Counted from the stretch's first letter, positions 9,004 through 18,445 are shown. The stretch: DNA of 64,000 nucleotides from Spartinivicinus ruber (GCF_011009015.1 NZ_CP048881.1:18465-82464); one strand, 5' to 3'. The notes: generated from the letters alone by a model not told the origin. Numbers and translations are program-made.

Positions 9004-9589
9004 TACGACAGATGACATTCTACAGCGTTTAGAAGCCCTGGAGCGGCGATTAGCCCAGGTAGTTGTCAGAGGCCGTATACATGCCGTGGACCCCACTAGA
9101 GGGCTAGCAAAAGTGGAATACGGCGCAGAAGGCCAACAACAAACGACAGGTTGGTTACCCTGGAAACCAACAAGAACAGGCAAAACTGTTACCTGGTCAC
9201 AGCCTGACATAGGCGAAGGAGCAACGGTTATTTCAGAGGGCGATTTAACGCTAGGGGAGATATTACCAGGCTCTTACTATGATCGATTCCCGGCACCTTC
9301 AGCTAATCCTGATGTACACCTAACACGGTATGCTGATGGGGCTATTAAGCAATATGATCAGTCAGGCCAGGCTTATCAATTAACGCTACCCGCTAGCGGC
9401 ACAGTGAATATTGTGGCCAAAGGTGGCGTAACAATAACAGGTGATTTAACGGTTAACGGCAATATTACAGCAACGGGTGATATTACAGATCACACGCGAA
9501 GTATGCAGGCTGATAGAGATATTTATAACAGTCATACGCATGATGTGTCGGGCCACAGTAAAGCTGTACCGACAGACAAACAACAATAG
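8996..9589 (+). CDS. Baseplate assembly protein/tail spike tip (P2 gpV)
   Basis: This roughly 197-residue protein has the gpV layout: an N-terminal OB-like domain (RIHAVDPTRGLAKVEYG...WLPWKPTRTGKTVTWSQPDIGEGATVI), then a beta-helix needle (TVNIVAKGGVTITGDLTVNG) ending in a histidine-rich tip NSHTHDVSGHSKAVP that probably binds metal. It forms the membrane-piercing central spike. ATG 8996 has AGGGG upstream and is preferred over the in-frame TTG at 8990. The tip sequence is almost the same in the module 2 homologue although the rest differs. Confidence 0.92.
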   Translation: MDSTTDDILQRLEALERRLAQVVVRGRIHAVDPTRGLAKVEYGAEGQQQTTGWLPWKPTRTGKTVTWSQPDIGEGATVISEGDLTLGEILPGSYYDRFPAPSANPDVHLTRYADGAIKQYDQSGQAYQLTLPASGTVNIVAKGGVTITGDLTVNGNITATGDITDHTRSMQADRDIYNSHTHDVSGHSKAVPTDKQQ

Positions 9590-9601
9590 TTATTTTAAAT
9601 A

Positions 9602-9955
9602 ATGAAAACCGGCACCCAGGCAAACACAGGTAAAACGGTTTCTGGCATCCCTTATTTACAACAACGCATCCAAGACGCGCTAAACACCCCATTAGGTTCA
9701 CTGGTGGGGCATCGTGATTATGGTTCAAGGGTCTATGAAATCATTGACCGCAATATCAACCCAGGCTTTTACATGCAAGTGTATATCCGTTTAGCAGAAG
9801 CCTTAAATAATCCGGTTAATGGCTTGGATGATGTGAAGTTAAAAGAGATGCAATTAACTTGTGTTGAAAACCATCAAATAGAAATTACTTGTCGTTTTAT
9901 TTTATTAGAAAACGGCGAGCCGATAACAATGGAGGGTATTATTATTGAGCAGTAG
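9602..9955 (+). CDS. Baseplate wedge protein (P2 gpW/T4 gp25 family)
   Basis: A 117-residue protein with the gp25-like PYLQQRIQDALNTPLGSLVGHRDYGSRVYEII core, in which the conserved GxRxxxPxxGSR pattern is partly visible. It connects the sheath to the baseplate wedge. It lies between V and J as in P2 (V-W-J-I-H). The module 2 partner is 29239-29574. Confidence 0.9.
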   Translation: MKTGTQANTGKTVSGIPYLQQRIQDALNTPLGSLVGHRDYGSRVYEIIDRNINPGFYMQVYIRLAEALNNPVNGLDDVKLKEMQLTCVENHQIEITCRFILLENGEPITMEGIIIEQ

Positions 9956-10790
9956 AAATGCGATTGACCTTTCTAAGCTGCCACCCCTGACGATTATTGA
10001 TGAAACCAGCTACCAAGATGAGCTAGCCACAGTTACCACTAACGCCAATTTACCGAACCCTAGCCCAGCCGATCCCGCGTATCGTATTGCATCGGCCCTA
10101 TGCTACCGCCATCGGTTATTTAGACAAAAAATCAATGAACAGATTTACGGGCTAACCTTAGCCGGGGCGAGGGAAGCACAGCTAGACCATATCGGCATAA
10201 CCTACTACCAGACCCCGCGCCATGCGGGAGAAATAGACGACGATTATCGTAATCGGTTGCAGTTGGAGCCTGAAGGTAAATCAGTAGCCGGACCTGAAGG
10301 GGCTTATATTTTTCATGCATTATCAGCAGATGCCCTGGTTAAAGACGTGGTTGTGCATTCGCCTGAACCGGTTGAAGTGGATTTATATATTCTCACCCAT
10401 GAAGGTAATGGTGAGCCGACAGAAGCCTTACTAAACAAGGTCAAGGCTTATCTGGAGCCTTATAGACCGTTAACTGACAAGCTCAATGTCAAAGTGCCAC
10501 AAGCGTTGTATGAATACACGGTAGACGCTGAATTGCATTTAAAAGGTGGTCCAGAGGCTTCAATCATTGAAGCATTAACTAAAAAACGCCTTCAAGCGTA
10601 TGTTAGCAGCCATCATTATTTTGGGGCTCAAATTACAGAGAGTGGTATACATGCTGCGCTGACCGTGGAAGGGGTAGAAAAGGTTGAGTTAAAAAACTGG
10701 CAAGACTATCAATGCAAACCGGCGGAAGCTGCCTATTGCACTCACATAACAATAAACACCAAACAATTAACCCATCATGAATGGTCATGA
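9945..10790 (+). CDS. Baseplate assembly protein (P2 gpJ)
   Basis: The 281-residue product begins at a TTG codon overlapping the end of W. It includes AREAQLDHIGITYYQTPRHAG and the DDYRNRLQLEPEGKSVAGPEGAYIFHALS region typical of gpJ/gp47-family wedge proteins. It builds the outer baseplate with gpI and gpW. Overlap with both neighbours supports translational coupling. The module 2 homologue is longer (344 residues), with added sequence in the middle. Confidence 0.9.
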   Translation: MSSRNAIDLSKLPPLTIIDETSYQDELATVTTNANLPNPSPADPAYRIASALCYRHRLFRQKINEQIYGLTLAGAREAQLDHIGITYYQTPRHAGEIDDDYRNRLQLEPEGKSVAGPEGAYIFHALSADALVKDVVVHSPEPVEVDLYILTHEGNGEPTEALLNKVKAYLEPYRPLTDKLNVKVPQALYEYTVDAELHLKGGPEASIIEALTKKRLQAYVSSHHYFGAQITESGIHAALTVEGVEKVELKNWQDYQCKPAEAAYCTHITINTKQLTHHEWS

Positions 10791-11409
10791 CTCTATTTTA
10801 CCGGGTAATTTATCGGCATTAGAACGCGATTTAGAGGCGTCACTAGCAGAAGCCAAAGCCTTAATTCCTGTACCCATTGAGACCATATGGAATCCCTATC
10901 AATGTCCTGTACCCCTGTTGCCATACCTGGCGTGGGCGGTATCCGTGGACCATTGGCAAGCCAGCTGGCCAGAACACATCAAGCGCAGTGTGATTGCTAA
11001 AAGTTTGGAAGTACACGAAATTAAAGGCACACGGCAGGCATTAGAAAAAGCGTTATCAGCCATCGATATTGATATTAATGTCACTGAATGGTTTGAAATG
11101 GAACCACCCGGCAAGCGGGGTACATTCCAGATTACCGCGAATTTGAGTGATCGTGGCATTACGGAAGGTGAATACCAAAACGTTAAAAATGTCATTGATA
11201 CCGCTAAAAACGTGCGTAGCCATTATGATTTAAAACTGGCGCTTAGCAATAAATCGACTGTGCCGCTGTTTGCCATGGCCATTCGGCAGGGAAACCAAGA
11301 AATTCTTTACCCATTATTAACTAAAAAAATTACTGCAATTAATGGTTGTTATTTTACAACAGCAACCCGTTCATTAATTCAAACAACCTTATTTCCAATC
11401 GAACAATAA
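10777..11409 (+). CDS. Baseplate/tail protein (P2 gpI)
   Basis: A 210-residue protein with the gpI pattern: LPGNLSALERDLEASLA at the N terminus, LLPYLAWAVSVDHWQASW around residues 45-65 and EIKGTRQALEKALSAI after it. It links the wedge to the tail fibre. It overlaps J by 14 bases and is followed by the fibre gene. The module 2 homologue (30602-31234) keeps LPDNQSALERALE and LLPHLAQERGVSEW. Confidence 0.92.
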   Translation: MNGHDSILPGNLSALERDLEASLAEAKALIPVPIETIWNPYQCPVPLLPYLAWAVSVDHWQASWPEHIKRSVIAKSLEVHEIKGTRQALEKALSAIDIDINVTEWFEMEPPGKRGTFQITANLSDRGITEGEYQNVKNVIDTAKNVRSHYDLKLALSNKSTVPLFAMAIRQGNQEILYPLLTKKITAINGCYFTTATRSLIQTTLFPIEQ

Positions 11410-11415
11410 AATACG

Positions 11416-12351
11416 ATGTCACAACATTATTTTGTGTTGCTAACGAAAGTTGGTCAAGCACAGCTATCCAATGCGCTTGCCATGGGGCGCAAACTCAATG
11501 TGTCCAAACTGCAAATAGGGGACGGTGGAGCCGATGAAGGCAAAGAAACTAACCCCACTGAAAACGATACACAATTAAAGCGCGTGCGTGGTGAGGTGCC
11601 GGTTAATGCCGTATTTCAACATGAGAGCAACCCCCATTGGGTTGTATTTCAGGTGGTGATTCCTGATGATGTAGGCGGCTTTTACATCACCGAGTTAGGG
11701 TTATTTGATGAAGGCGACAACTTAATTGCGATCGGTAAATACCCCAAAACTTACAAAGCTACTTTACCTGATGGCATATCCACTAGCATGGATTTAGAAG
11801 TCATTTGTCAGGTAGGCAATGTTGATCAGGTTAATTTGCAGATTGACCCGTCTAAAGTGTTAGCCACCATTGATTACACTGAAAAACGTTTTCAAGATCA
11901 CCTGGCCGCAGCAGACCCACACCCGCAGTATATGCCTAAAGCTGGTGGTAATTTTACGGGTGAAATTAGTGTATTAGAGAATGCCGTTTATCATGAAGGG
12001 CATCAACCCAGCTGGGAAGAAGTAACCAACAAACCCGATTTATCCCTCGCTAGCCATAACCATGATGAGGTGTATTTTAAACTGGATCACCGGACTAAAT
12101 CGGTGTGGGTGGATGTCACATCGATTGGACAAACCGGGGATATTTATAAAGCGTTGGAGTGGGCTAAAACCATTCACCCCGACGAAACTTTTCAAGATAA
12201 CGACCACATGATTGTGCTGTATTCCAATCAACACGCCAGAGGTACGGGGAACGGTACTCATTACTGGAGTACCCGTCACATGGTGACATTCTTACGTAGT
12301 CGCAGCGGCTGGCATTTATTAGCGAATCAACCGGGTAGGGAGCCTGCCTAA
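11416..12351 (+). CDS. Tail fibre protein (P2 gpH-like)
   Basis: A 311-residue fibre. The N-terminal half has the DUF3751/gpH attachment domain (YFVLLTKVGQAQLSNALAMG, DVGGFYITELGLFDE). A DPHPQYMPKAGGNFTGEI repeat follows, then a C-terminal receptor-facing part ending ANQPGREPA. It should contact the host surface. The C-terminal 130 residues are nearly identical to those of the module 2 fibre (31231-32538), while the shaft is shorter here by about one DPHPQY repeat block. The stop overlaps the next start by one base. Confidence 0.88.
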   Translation: MSQHYFVLLTKVGQAQLSNALAMGRKLNVSKLQIGDGGADEGKETNPTENDTQLKRVRGEVPVNAVFQHESNPHWVVFQVVIPDDVGGFYITELGLFDEGDNLIAIGKYPKTYKATLPDGISTSMDLEVICQVGNVDQVNLQIDPSKVLATIDYTEKRFQDHLAAADPHPQYMPKAGGNFTGEISVLENAVYHEGHQPSWEEVTNKPDLSLASHNHDEVYFKLDHRTKSVWVDVTSIGQTGDIYKALEWAKTIHPDETFQDNDHMIVLYSNQHARGTGNGTHYWSTRHMVTFLRSRSGWHLLANQPGREPA

Positions 12352-12884
12352 TGAACGTGATTTTAATTTTTAATAAGTTTACGGATGCCTATTTAGGCTT
12401 AACCTACGCCGGGGATGGCATGAGTGTTACCCCTGAAACCTGTAACCAAGAACACTTTAAATATAAGGTGGTGGATTTAGACCCAGACACTGAGGTATGG
12501 GAGGGCGATTATCACACGGGTAAAGTGGTTAAAAGGGCAAATCGAAAGATTATTATTACTGAGGATGAGCTAAATATTGATTGCCAGACCAAAGTCTTTC
12601 GAAAATATCGTTATTACCAGCAATTTAATATTTTATATGACGTGATTGACGCATTAATTGCAGCGAGCAATGTGGATGAAAGTAAGCTGACCCAATATCG
12701 AGAAATGCGCGAGTATTTAACCCGGATTCGAGACAATAACGACCGTTACAAAGCCGCTTATCAGGCTGTTGATGGGTATGAGTATTGGGATAAAGCTAAG
12801 GAAAGAGAAGCGTTAAATAAACAGCTTGAGGGCGGCCTACATGAAATAATTGGCCGTGACAGTACCACCCATGGCATCATCTAA
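12351..12884 (+). CDS. Tail fibre-associated protein, probable fibre assembly chaperone
   Basis: This 177-residue protein directly follows the fibre gene with a one-base overlap, the usual place for a fibre assembly chaperone. Its C-terminal half is strongly helical and charged. No named family motif is clear. It differs from the module 2 copy (32538-33071) at only nine of 177 residues, much closer than the sheath, tube or capsid pairs. That points to recent exchange of the fibre cassette or strong constraint. Confidence 0.65.
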   Translation: MNVILIFNKFTDAYLGLTYAGDGMSVTPETCNQEHFKYKVVDLDPDTEVWEGDYHTGKVVKRANRKIIITEDELNIDCQTKVFRKYRYYQQFNILYDVIDALIAASNVDESKLTQYREMREYLTRIRDNNDRYKAAYQAVDGYEYWDKAKEREALNKQLEGGLHEIIGRDSTTHGII

Positions 12885-13356
12885 ACCCTATTTGGCTATA
12901 GACGACGTTAATAATATACGTGATGCCGTCACTCAAATAGATCAAGCCTACTGGCGAGACCGCTCAACCCATAAACCCAACCTTGGGATAGACGGCAGTA
13001 TAGGCCGTTATTACTCCTGTGGTCGTATTTCATGCCCGGAGCCGTTGAGAAGCCAAATTGATGCCATTGCACCCGCGTTAGCCCCCTATGAACTGGAAGA
13101 CTGGACAATCAACTGGATGCCAAAGGGCGGCTTTATTCCGCCCCATATTGATAATGAAGGCTATCTGGCCTTTGCTGTCTTATCACTACAGTCTGAAAGT
13201 GGCGCGTTTATTTGGTATAGAGACAACCAATTAACCCAGCCAGTTGAGATTCCAGACCAGGCAGGGCAGTTAATAACCCTTGATAACATCACAACGATTC
13301 ATTCTGTCGCTACCGCATTAACAGACCGTTATACCCTGATTTTTTTATACAAATAA
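12871..13356 (+). CDS. 2-oxoglutarate/Fe(II) oxygenase-like protein next to the tail fibre
   Basis: Counting from ATG 12871, the protein shows a double-stranded beta-helix iron site: H92-x-D94 in GFIPPHIDNEG, a distal H144 in TTIHSV and R153 in LTDRYTL, a suitable 2-oxoglutarate contact. Spacing and order fit 2OG/Fe(II) dioxygenases. An upstream in-frame TTG at 12850 is also possible; neither start has a clear ribosome site. It overlaps the fibre-assembly-like gene. Substrate unknown; hydroxylation of a fibre residue or of a host surface component are both guesses. The module 2 copy at 33058 is nearly identical beyond the first 30 residues. Confidence 0.6.
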   Translation: MASSKPYLAIDDVNNIRDAVTQIDQAYWRDRSTHKPNLGIDGSIGRYYSCGRISCPEPLRSQIDAIAPALAPYELEDWTINWMPKGGFIPPHIDNEGYLAFAVLSLQSESGAFIWYRDNQLTQPVEIPDQAGQLITLDNITTIHSVATALTDRYTLIFLYK

Positions 13357-13362
13357 TTATTC

Positions 13363-13848
13363 ATGACAACCATTATTCCTAATTTACTGACAAAGGCGCA
13401 GTGTGCTGCCCTGTTGCTTGCCGCTAAAAAAGAACTCGCCCACTTTACTAAAAGTGAAGGGGTTTACCGACGCATAGGCCAAAACGGTACAAAAGCGCTA
13501 TCAACTTACCGCACCTTAAAATATTGGCAGTTTTCGCCAGAACTAAAGCAGTTATTTAATGAGTCATTACCCGACACTATCACCTCGCAGTTTAATGAAG
13601 CGTGGTTTTTATATTTTCCCAAGCAAGGGTTTTTAGACAAATACCAGTCAGGCAAGCGGCTATTCAATTGCTTATCCATCCCGTTAAACAGTGGTGGCAC
13701 GTTTGTGATTGATGCCGTTGAACAGTCCAATAACGCGGGAGATGGCTATTTATTTTCATTAGCCGATAAGCATCAAGTGCCTAAAACGACTAAAGCCGAT
13801 ATGTACCTTTGCTTTTTATTTTCCAATCATATCCAGGTAACTAATTAA
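13363..13848 (+). CDS. Degenerate sibling of the adjacent oxygenase-like protein
   Basis: This 161-residue protein parallels its upstream neighbour: FLYFPKQGFLDKYQ matches the MPKGGFIPPHID position, and DKHQVPKTTKADMYLCFLF matches the distal histidine strand. The HxD pair and the 2-oxoglutarate arginine are missing, so an oxygenase activity is unlikely. It may be a structural or regulatory partner formed by duplication. It differs from the module 2 copy (33550-34041) at about a dozen positions. This reading rests on alignment by eye. Confidence 0.5.
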   Translation: MTTIIPNLLTKAQCAALLLAAKKELAHFTKSEGVYRRIGQNGTKALSTYRTLKYWQFSPELKQLFNESLPDTITSQFNEAWFLYFPKQGFLDKYQSGKRLFNCLSIPLNSGGTFVIDAVEQSNNAGDGYLFSLADKHQVPKTTKADMYLCFLFSNHIQVTN

Positions 13849-15006
13849 ATGACCACACAATACTTACATGGGGTTGAACAATATTTTTTAGAAGACCCGA
13901 TTAAACCCATTAAAATATTATCCGCCAGTACCATTGGCTTAATTGCTACCGCTGATGATGCGGATAATGAAGTATTTCCACTCAATACCCCGACGTTAAT
14001 TGCCAGCGATAAGCTCATCGCCAAAGCGGGTAAAACAGGCACCTTACGGGCTGCACTACAAGACATTTACCGTCAATCAGGGGCGATTGTGGTGGTGGTG
14101 AGAGTGCCAGAACCCGAGAACCCAGCAGAGCCAACCGAGGCCGATTTAGCCAACCTAATTGGCACCGTTGATTTTGAAACGGGTGGTTATACCGGCTTAA
14201 AAGCCTTGCGCATTGCGGAAGCGGCTGTAGGTGTGAGACCGCGTTTAATCATTGCCCCAGAGTTTTCGCATTTTGTTGATGTGGCGGCAGCGATGGAAAA
14301 CGAAGCCAAAAAACTAAATGCCATTGCGATTGTTGATGGAGACGAAACGGGCTTTACCCATGTGATTAAGGCTGCTGAAGCCTTTAAAGAAGTGTTTTTT
14401 GTGAATGGCGGTATTGAAGTGTTAGATACTGCACTGAAGAAAAAAGTAAAACGCAAGGCGTCAGCCACCATTGCCGGGCATATTGTCCGCGTCGACTTTG
14501 AAGAAGGCTATTGGCATTCCCCATCAAACCGCAAACTATACGGCATTACCGGCACGTCAGAGCCTGTAGACCATGCAATTGGTTCCTTAACCAGTAAAGC
14601 CAACCGCTACAACGAAAAGAACGTAGCCACCATTGTTAACCAGCAAGGGGGTTGGTACTTATACGGCAACCGTCTTTGCAATGGCACCATGCTACCGCAC
14701 CAACGTGTTCGCTATATCGTGGGTGATTCCATTCTGTACGCTCATCAGGAGCTTGTTGACCGTAATATCACCCGCGACTATGTGGAATCAGTTAAGGCTC
14801 GGGTAAACAACCTCTTACGGCGTCTTAAAGCACGACAGGTGATAGCAGGCGGTGAGTGTTGGGTTGATGAAGAATTGAATATGGCTGACATTGGCACCGG
14901 CCAAGTGACATGGGATTATGATTTAGGCTTATACGACGTAGCCGAGCGCTTAACCTTCCGCCAGCACATCAACAAACGCTACAACGAACAACTATTTACT
15001 AGCTAA
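13849..15006 (+). CDS. Contractile tail sheath protein (P2 gpFI)
   Basis: A 385-residue sheath subunit with an N-terminal PIKILSASTIGLIATADDAD segment, the central HSPSNRKLYGITGT region and a C-terminal domain (GGECWVDEELN, GLYDVAERLTFRQHINKRY). It forms the contractile outer tube. It is preceded directly by the fibre cassette and followed by the tube gene, as in P2. The module 2 sheath (34205-35374) keeps the order of motifs but is clearly a different lineage. Confidence 0.93.
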   Translation: MTTQYLHGVEQYFLEDPIKPIKILSASTIGLIATADDADNEVFPLNTPTLIASDKLIAKAGKTGTLRAALQDIYRQSGAIVVVVRVPEPENPAEPTEADLANLIGTVDFETGGYTGLKALRIAEAAVGVRPRLIIAPEFSHFVDVAAAMENEAKKLNAIAIVDGDETGFTHVIKAAEAFKEVFFVNGGIEVLDTALKKKVKRKASATIAGHIVRVDFEEGYWHSPSNRKLYGITGTSEPVDHAIGSLTSKANRYNEKNVATIVNQQGGWYLYGNRLCNGTMLPHQRVRYIVGDSILYAHQELVDRNITRDYVESVKARVNNLLRRLKARQVIAGGECWVDEELNMADIGTGQVTWDYDLGLYDVAERLTFRQHINKRYNEQLFTS

Positions 15007-15020
15007 GGAAAACAAAAAAC

Positions 15021-15530
15021 ATGGCAAGCGTTCCCAGCATTCTGACCGATATGAATGCATTTTTTAAAGACGAGTCATTTGCAGGTATTTGCAACACCAT
15101 CACCTTACCGAAAATAGCCTTTAAAACCAGCGATTTTACCGCCGCTGGTATTGCTGGCGACATCGAGCGGAGTTTACACCGACTCGAAAAATTAGAGGCA
15201 GAAGTCACTATTTCGAGTTACAGCAACAAAGTGTTAGAGCTGTTAGGCCAGCCAGAAAGCACACAAGAAGAGTTCCGTATTCGTGGCTCGCTTGATGTCA
15301 ATGGCGATATAAAAGCCATCATGATCAAGCTTAGAGGGCTATGGAAAAGCATGGAATTAAACGAGTTTAAGCCCGAATCTGAGGCCACCATGAAGTTTGC
15401 TATTGTGCCTGACCTGTATCAGTTCGAGTTAGAGGGTAGTGAACTGTTTTATATCGATAAGAAAAACTATGAGGTGCGAATTAATGGCGAAGACCGCACC
15501 AAAAAAATTAGAGAAGCATTAGGAATTTAA
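15021..15530 (+). CDS. Tail tube protein (P2 gpFII)
   Basis: The 169-residue major tail tube protein contains GDIERSLHRLEKLEAEVTISSY and the QFELEGSELFYIDKKNYEVRINGEDR C-terminal half typical of gpFII. It polymerises inside the sheath. It starts 14 bases after the sheath gene. The module 2 tube has the same length, 169 residues, with similar motif positions (KIMTGFEAMEWTVKLAG, ETIYEIDINRGIYDL-like). Confidence 0.93.
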   Translation: MASVPSILTDMNAFFKDESFAGICNTITLPKIAFKTSDFTAAGIAGDIERSLHRLEKLEAEVTISSYSNKVLELLGQPESTQEEFRIRGSLDVNGDIKAIMIKLRGLWKSMELNEFKPESEATMKFAIVPDLYQFELEGSELFYIDKKNYEVRINGEDRTKKIREALGI

Positions 15531-15532
15531 TC

Positions 15533-15790
15533 ATGACCACACTAAATACAGTTGAATTAAAAGAGCCGATTACACGCGGCAAGAAAACCCTTGATAAAAT
15601 TAGTTTACGAGAACCACGAGCCGGGGAACTGAGAGGGCTAGAGCTAATGTCCATTGTTCGCATGGATGTAAACAGCTTGCGTATTCTATTACCCCGTATC
15701 AGTGAATTAAATGCTAATGAAGTGGATCAATTACACCCGGCGGACCTTACTAAATTAGCCTCAGAGATTACGGTTTTTTTGGCAGGCTAA
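15533..15790 (+). CDS. Tail assembly chaperone gpE (P2-like)
   Basis: An 85-residue tail assembly chaperone with KKTLDKISLREPRAGELRGLELM, the usual gpE/gp41 motif. Such proteins hold the tape measure during tail assembly. The zero-frame product ends at TAA 15788-15790, just after a T TTT TTG heptamer at 15775-15781 read in phase (GTT TTT TTG). It sits between tube and tape measure genes. Confidence 0.88.
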   Translation: MTTLNTVELKEPITRGKKTLDKISLREPRAGELRGLELMSIVRMDVNSLRILLPRISELNANEVDQLHPADLTKLASEITVFLAG

Positions 15791-15954
15791 CGGCAGTGCC
15801 TAATGATGTAATGGATATCGAGGCTGACTTGTTTATGGTATTTCAAGGCTGGAATGCAACGACTACCGAAAAAATGACCCTTTCTGAACTGATGTTGTGG
15901 CATCAAAAAGCCACCCAACGACAAGAAAAAATCAACGCACAATTACACTCATAG
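15533..15954 (+). CDS. E+E' tail assembly fusion made by -1 ribosomal frameshift
   Basis: A -1 slip on T TTT TTG (15775-15781) continues reading as GGC AGG CTA ACG and gives an extension containing DIEADLFMVFQGWNATTT and LSELMLWHQKATQRQ, ending at TAG 15952-15954. This extension matches the E' part of P2-type tail chaperones (acidic DIEADL, aromatic GW, ELxxWxxKA). P2 uses the same heptamer for E/E'. The extension has no plausible independent start with a ribosome site. The fusion is therefore inferred with good support; the slip rate is unknown. Confidence 0.8.
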
Positions 15955-15964
15955 GAATTAATCA

Positions 15965-18445
15965 TTGACCAGTACCACCATGCGCTTACAAATGGTGATG
16001 GAACTGGCGGACCGGCTCAGTGCGCCTATGAATCAGGTAACACAACGCACTGAGCGTTTTAACCGTGAAGTTTCAGAAAGCCATCAAAGACTAGATGAAC
16101 TAGGCAATACCCGTCGTGTGTTGGAGCAATTTAGACGACTACGACAGCGAACAGAGCAAACGGGAGAAGCATTTGAAGAGGCCAGGCGAGAGTCTACCCG
16201 AATAGCACGCGAATTTAACCGCACCACCAGCCCCACAGCAGCCCTTACGCGCCGACTGCAAGAAGCGACGGCACAGACCAGGGCATTAAGGCAGCAACAC
16301 TTAGAAGAGCGCCAGGAGCTGCAACAGCTGCGGCTACAGCTACAGCAAGCCGATTTATCCACGACGAACTTAGATCATGCGACACTCAGCTTACAACGGC
16401 GTACAGACCGCTATAACCGTGAATTGGAGGAGCAGCAGCGACAGCTTGAGCGTACTCAAGCCAGGCAAGAACGACTCAACCAACTGCAAGCGCGTAGCAG
16501 CGACCTTAAATCAAAACTGGTGGGTGATGCGGCCAAATTAACAGGTGCTGTCTTTGCCGTAAAACAACTGTCGGATGCCTATGCTGATGTGGTATCAGCT
16601 AAGGGTGAAATAGGCTCTTTAGGGATTACCGAAGCAGGGCAAAACATCATTGCAGAAAAAGCCCGTGAATATTCCAATCAATTTGCAGGCACGACAACTG
16701 AAGCGTTTATCCTGGCGTCTTACGATATTAAGTCGGGTATATCCTCGCTTGGTGACTCAGCAGTGGGTGAGTTTACTAAAATAGCCGCCTTAACAGCCGG
16801 TGCCACCAAATCCAGCACAGCCGAAATGACCAGCTTATTCGCGTCAGGTTATGCGATTTATCGTGATCAATTTAGTGACTTTGCAAAAGGCTATATCAAG
16901 GATTGGGAACAATTAAGCGCTGAAGAAAAGGATATTCAATTCGGTCAGACGCTCAGTGCGGGTATTTCGTCGTCTGTGCAAATGTTTAAAACCGATGGGC
17001 CTAAAGTGGGACAAGCCCTTAGTACACTAGGTGCAACCGCTACCAGTGCTGGGGCTGCAATGGAAGAGCAGTTCAGTGTATTAGGGATGCTATCAGCGTC
17101 AATGCAAGGCGGCGAAGCGGCTACAAAATACAAGCGATTTATATTAAGTGCCGGTAAAGCCGGTGAAAAACTTGGCTTACAGTTTTTGGATGCTAACAAT
17201 AAATTATTACCAACCGTCGATATTTTACGGCGTTTGAAAGAGCAATACGGCGACACCCTGGATGATGTAGAAAAGCAAGAATTAAGCAAAGCTTTTGGTA
17301 CATCGGAAGCCGTAGACCTGATTGACATGTTATTCCCCAAAATTAATGAGCTAGACAGTACTGTTGGTAAAATGCGGGATAACTTGCAAAAAGGCATGAA
17401 AACGACCAATGCAATGGCTGACAATATTTTGTCGGGTGGTACCAATGAAGCCTATGAGTTATTAGGCCAACGCTTTAATAACCTGGCTGTTACTGTCGGT
17501 GAAATATTCGCACCTGCTTTAATTGCTGTATCCAATTTATTGGGTGAGGCGGCTATTGTTGTGCAGGATTTAATTAAGGATTTTCCGTTTGTTTCTAAAG
17601 CGATTTTATGGGGGGCGGGGGCCTTCGTTGCCTTAAAAGTAGCGATGATAGCAGGGCGAACCGCGATGTTAGCCTGGAATGCTGCCACCTTGTTTGGCCT
17701 CACGACAGCCAGTAGTTTAAATCTGGCAATGATCCGAATGGGGGCAATTCATACGGCACTAGCAGTAAAAACAGCAGCCATTACCGCCGCCCAATGGTTA
17801 TGGAATACTGCATTAATGGCTAACCCCATTGGCTTAGTCATCACAGCAGTAGGCGCATTAATTGGGTTAGCGGCTTATCTGGTGGATGACTGGGGCGCGG
17901 TAGGGCAGTGGTTTTTGAGCTTATGGGATGACATAACCGCGCTGTTTTGGAATGGCTGGGAAGTGATTAAAACGGTATTTTCTTATTCGCCACTGGCGCT
18001 ACTCATACAACACTGGCAACCCATTACAGGCTATTTTGATAGCTTATGTGAAGCCGTAAAAAATATATTCTCAATTGCCTGGCAGTGGATACAAGACACG
18101 GTTATTGGACCGATCATGGCGATTAAGGAAACGCTAGGAGCCGCATGGAATAGCCTGTTTGGTGATGATGATCAGTCGGTAGAGGTGACTCAGAAAGTTA
18201 AACAAATCTCTGACCAGGCTGTAAAAATCTCGAATGAAAACCCCGATATTACTAGCCAGATTAAACAACCAGAGCCATTAACAGGCAGCACCAGGGGTAT
18301 GAATCAAACCAATAACTACCAAATAGCGGTTAATGTTGACCAACCCAACGCGACACCCGATGAAATCAATAAAGCCGTTGCTAAGGCTATGGATGAACAC
18401 CAGCGAAAAAATGCCCGCTCAATAAGAGGCAATTTACATGATTAA
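15965..18445 (+). CDS. Tape measure protein (P2 gpT)
   Basis: This 826-residue protein sets tail length. It starts at TTG 15965, with AGGA eight bases upstream. Residues 1-190 are charged coiled coil rich in Q, E and R. The middle holds a TMP core (DVVSAKGEIGSLGITEAG, ATSAGAAMEEQF). Hydrophobic segments lie near residues 540-570 and 620-650 (GLVITAVGALIGLAAYLV). The C terminus is a polar tail overlapping gpU by eight bases. The module 2 counterpart is 858 residues, predicting slightly different tail lengths if both are made. Confidence 0.9.
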   Translation: MTSTTMRLQMVMELADRLSAPMNQVTQRTERFNREVSESHQRLDELGNTRRVLEQFRRLRQRTEQTGEAFEEARRESTRIAREFNRTTSPTAALTRRLQEATAQTRALRQQHLEERQELQQLRLQLQQADLSTTNLDHATLSLQRRTDRYNRELEEQQRQLERTQARQERLNQLQARSSDLKSKLVGDAAKLTGAVFAVKQLSDAYADVVSAKGEIGSLGITEAGQNIIAEKAREYSNQFAGTTTEAFILASYDIKSGISSLGDSAVGEFTKIAALTAGATKSSTAEMTSLFASGYAIYRDQFSDFAKGYIKDWEQLSAEEKDIQFGQTLSAGISSSVQMFKTDGPKVGQALSTLGATATSAGAAMEEQFSVLGMLSASMQGGEAATKYKRFILSAGKAGEKLGLQFLDANNKLLPTVDILRRLKEQYGDTLDDVEKQELSKAFGTSEAVDLIDMLFPKINELDSTVGKMRDNLQKGMKTTNAMADNILSGGTNEAYELLGQRFNNLAVTVGEIFAPALIAVSNLLGEAAIVVQDLIKDFPFVSKAILWGAGAFVALKVAMIAGRTAMLAWNAATLFGLTTASSLNLAMIRMGAIHTALAVKTAAITAAQWLWNTALMANPIGLVITAVGALIGLAAYLVDDWGAVGQWFLSLWDDITALFWNGWEVIKTVFSYSPLALLIQHWQPITGYFDSLCEAVKNIFSIAWQWIQDTVIGPIMAIKETLGAAWNSLFGDDDQSVEVTQKVKQISDQAVKISNENPDITSQIKQPEPLTGSTRGMNQTNNYQIAVNVDQPNATPDEINKAVAKAMDEHQRKNARSIRGNLHD

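Noticed and set aside
16945..17445. Long reverse frame inside the tape measure gene
   Set aside because: Long antisense frames arise from the codon bias of the coding strand; the sense gene is clear.
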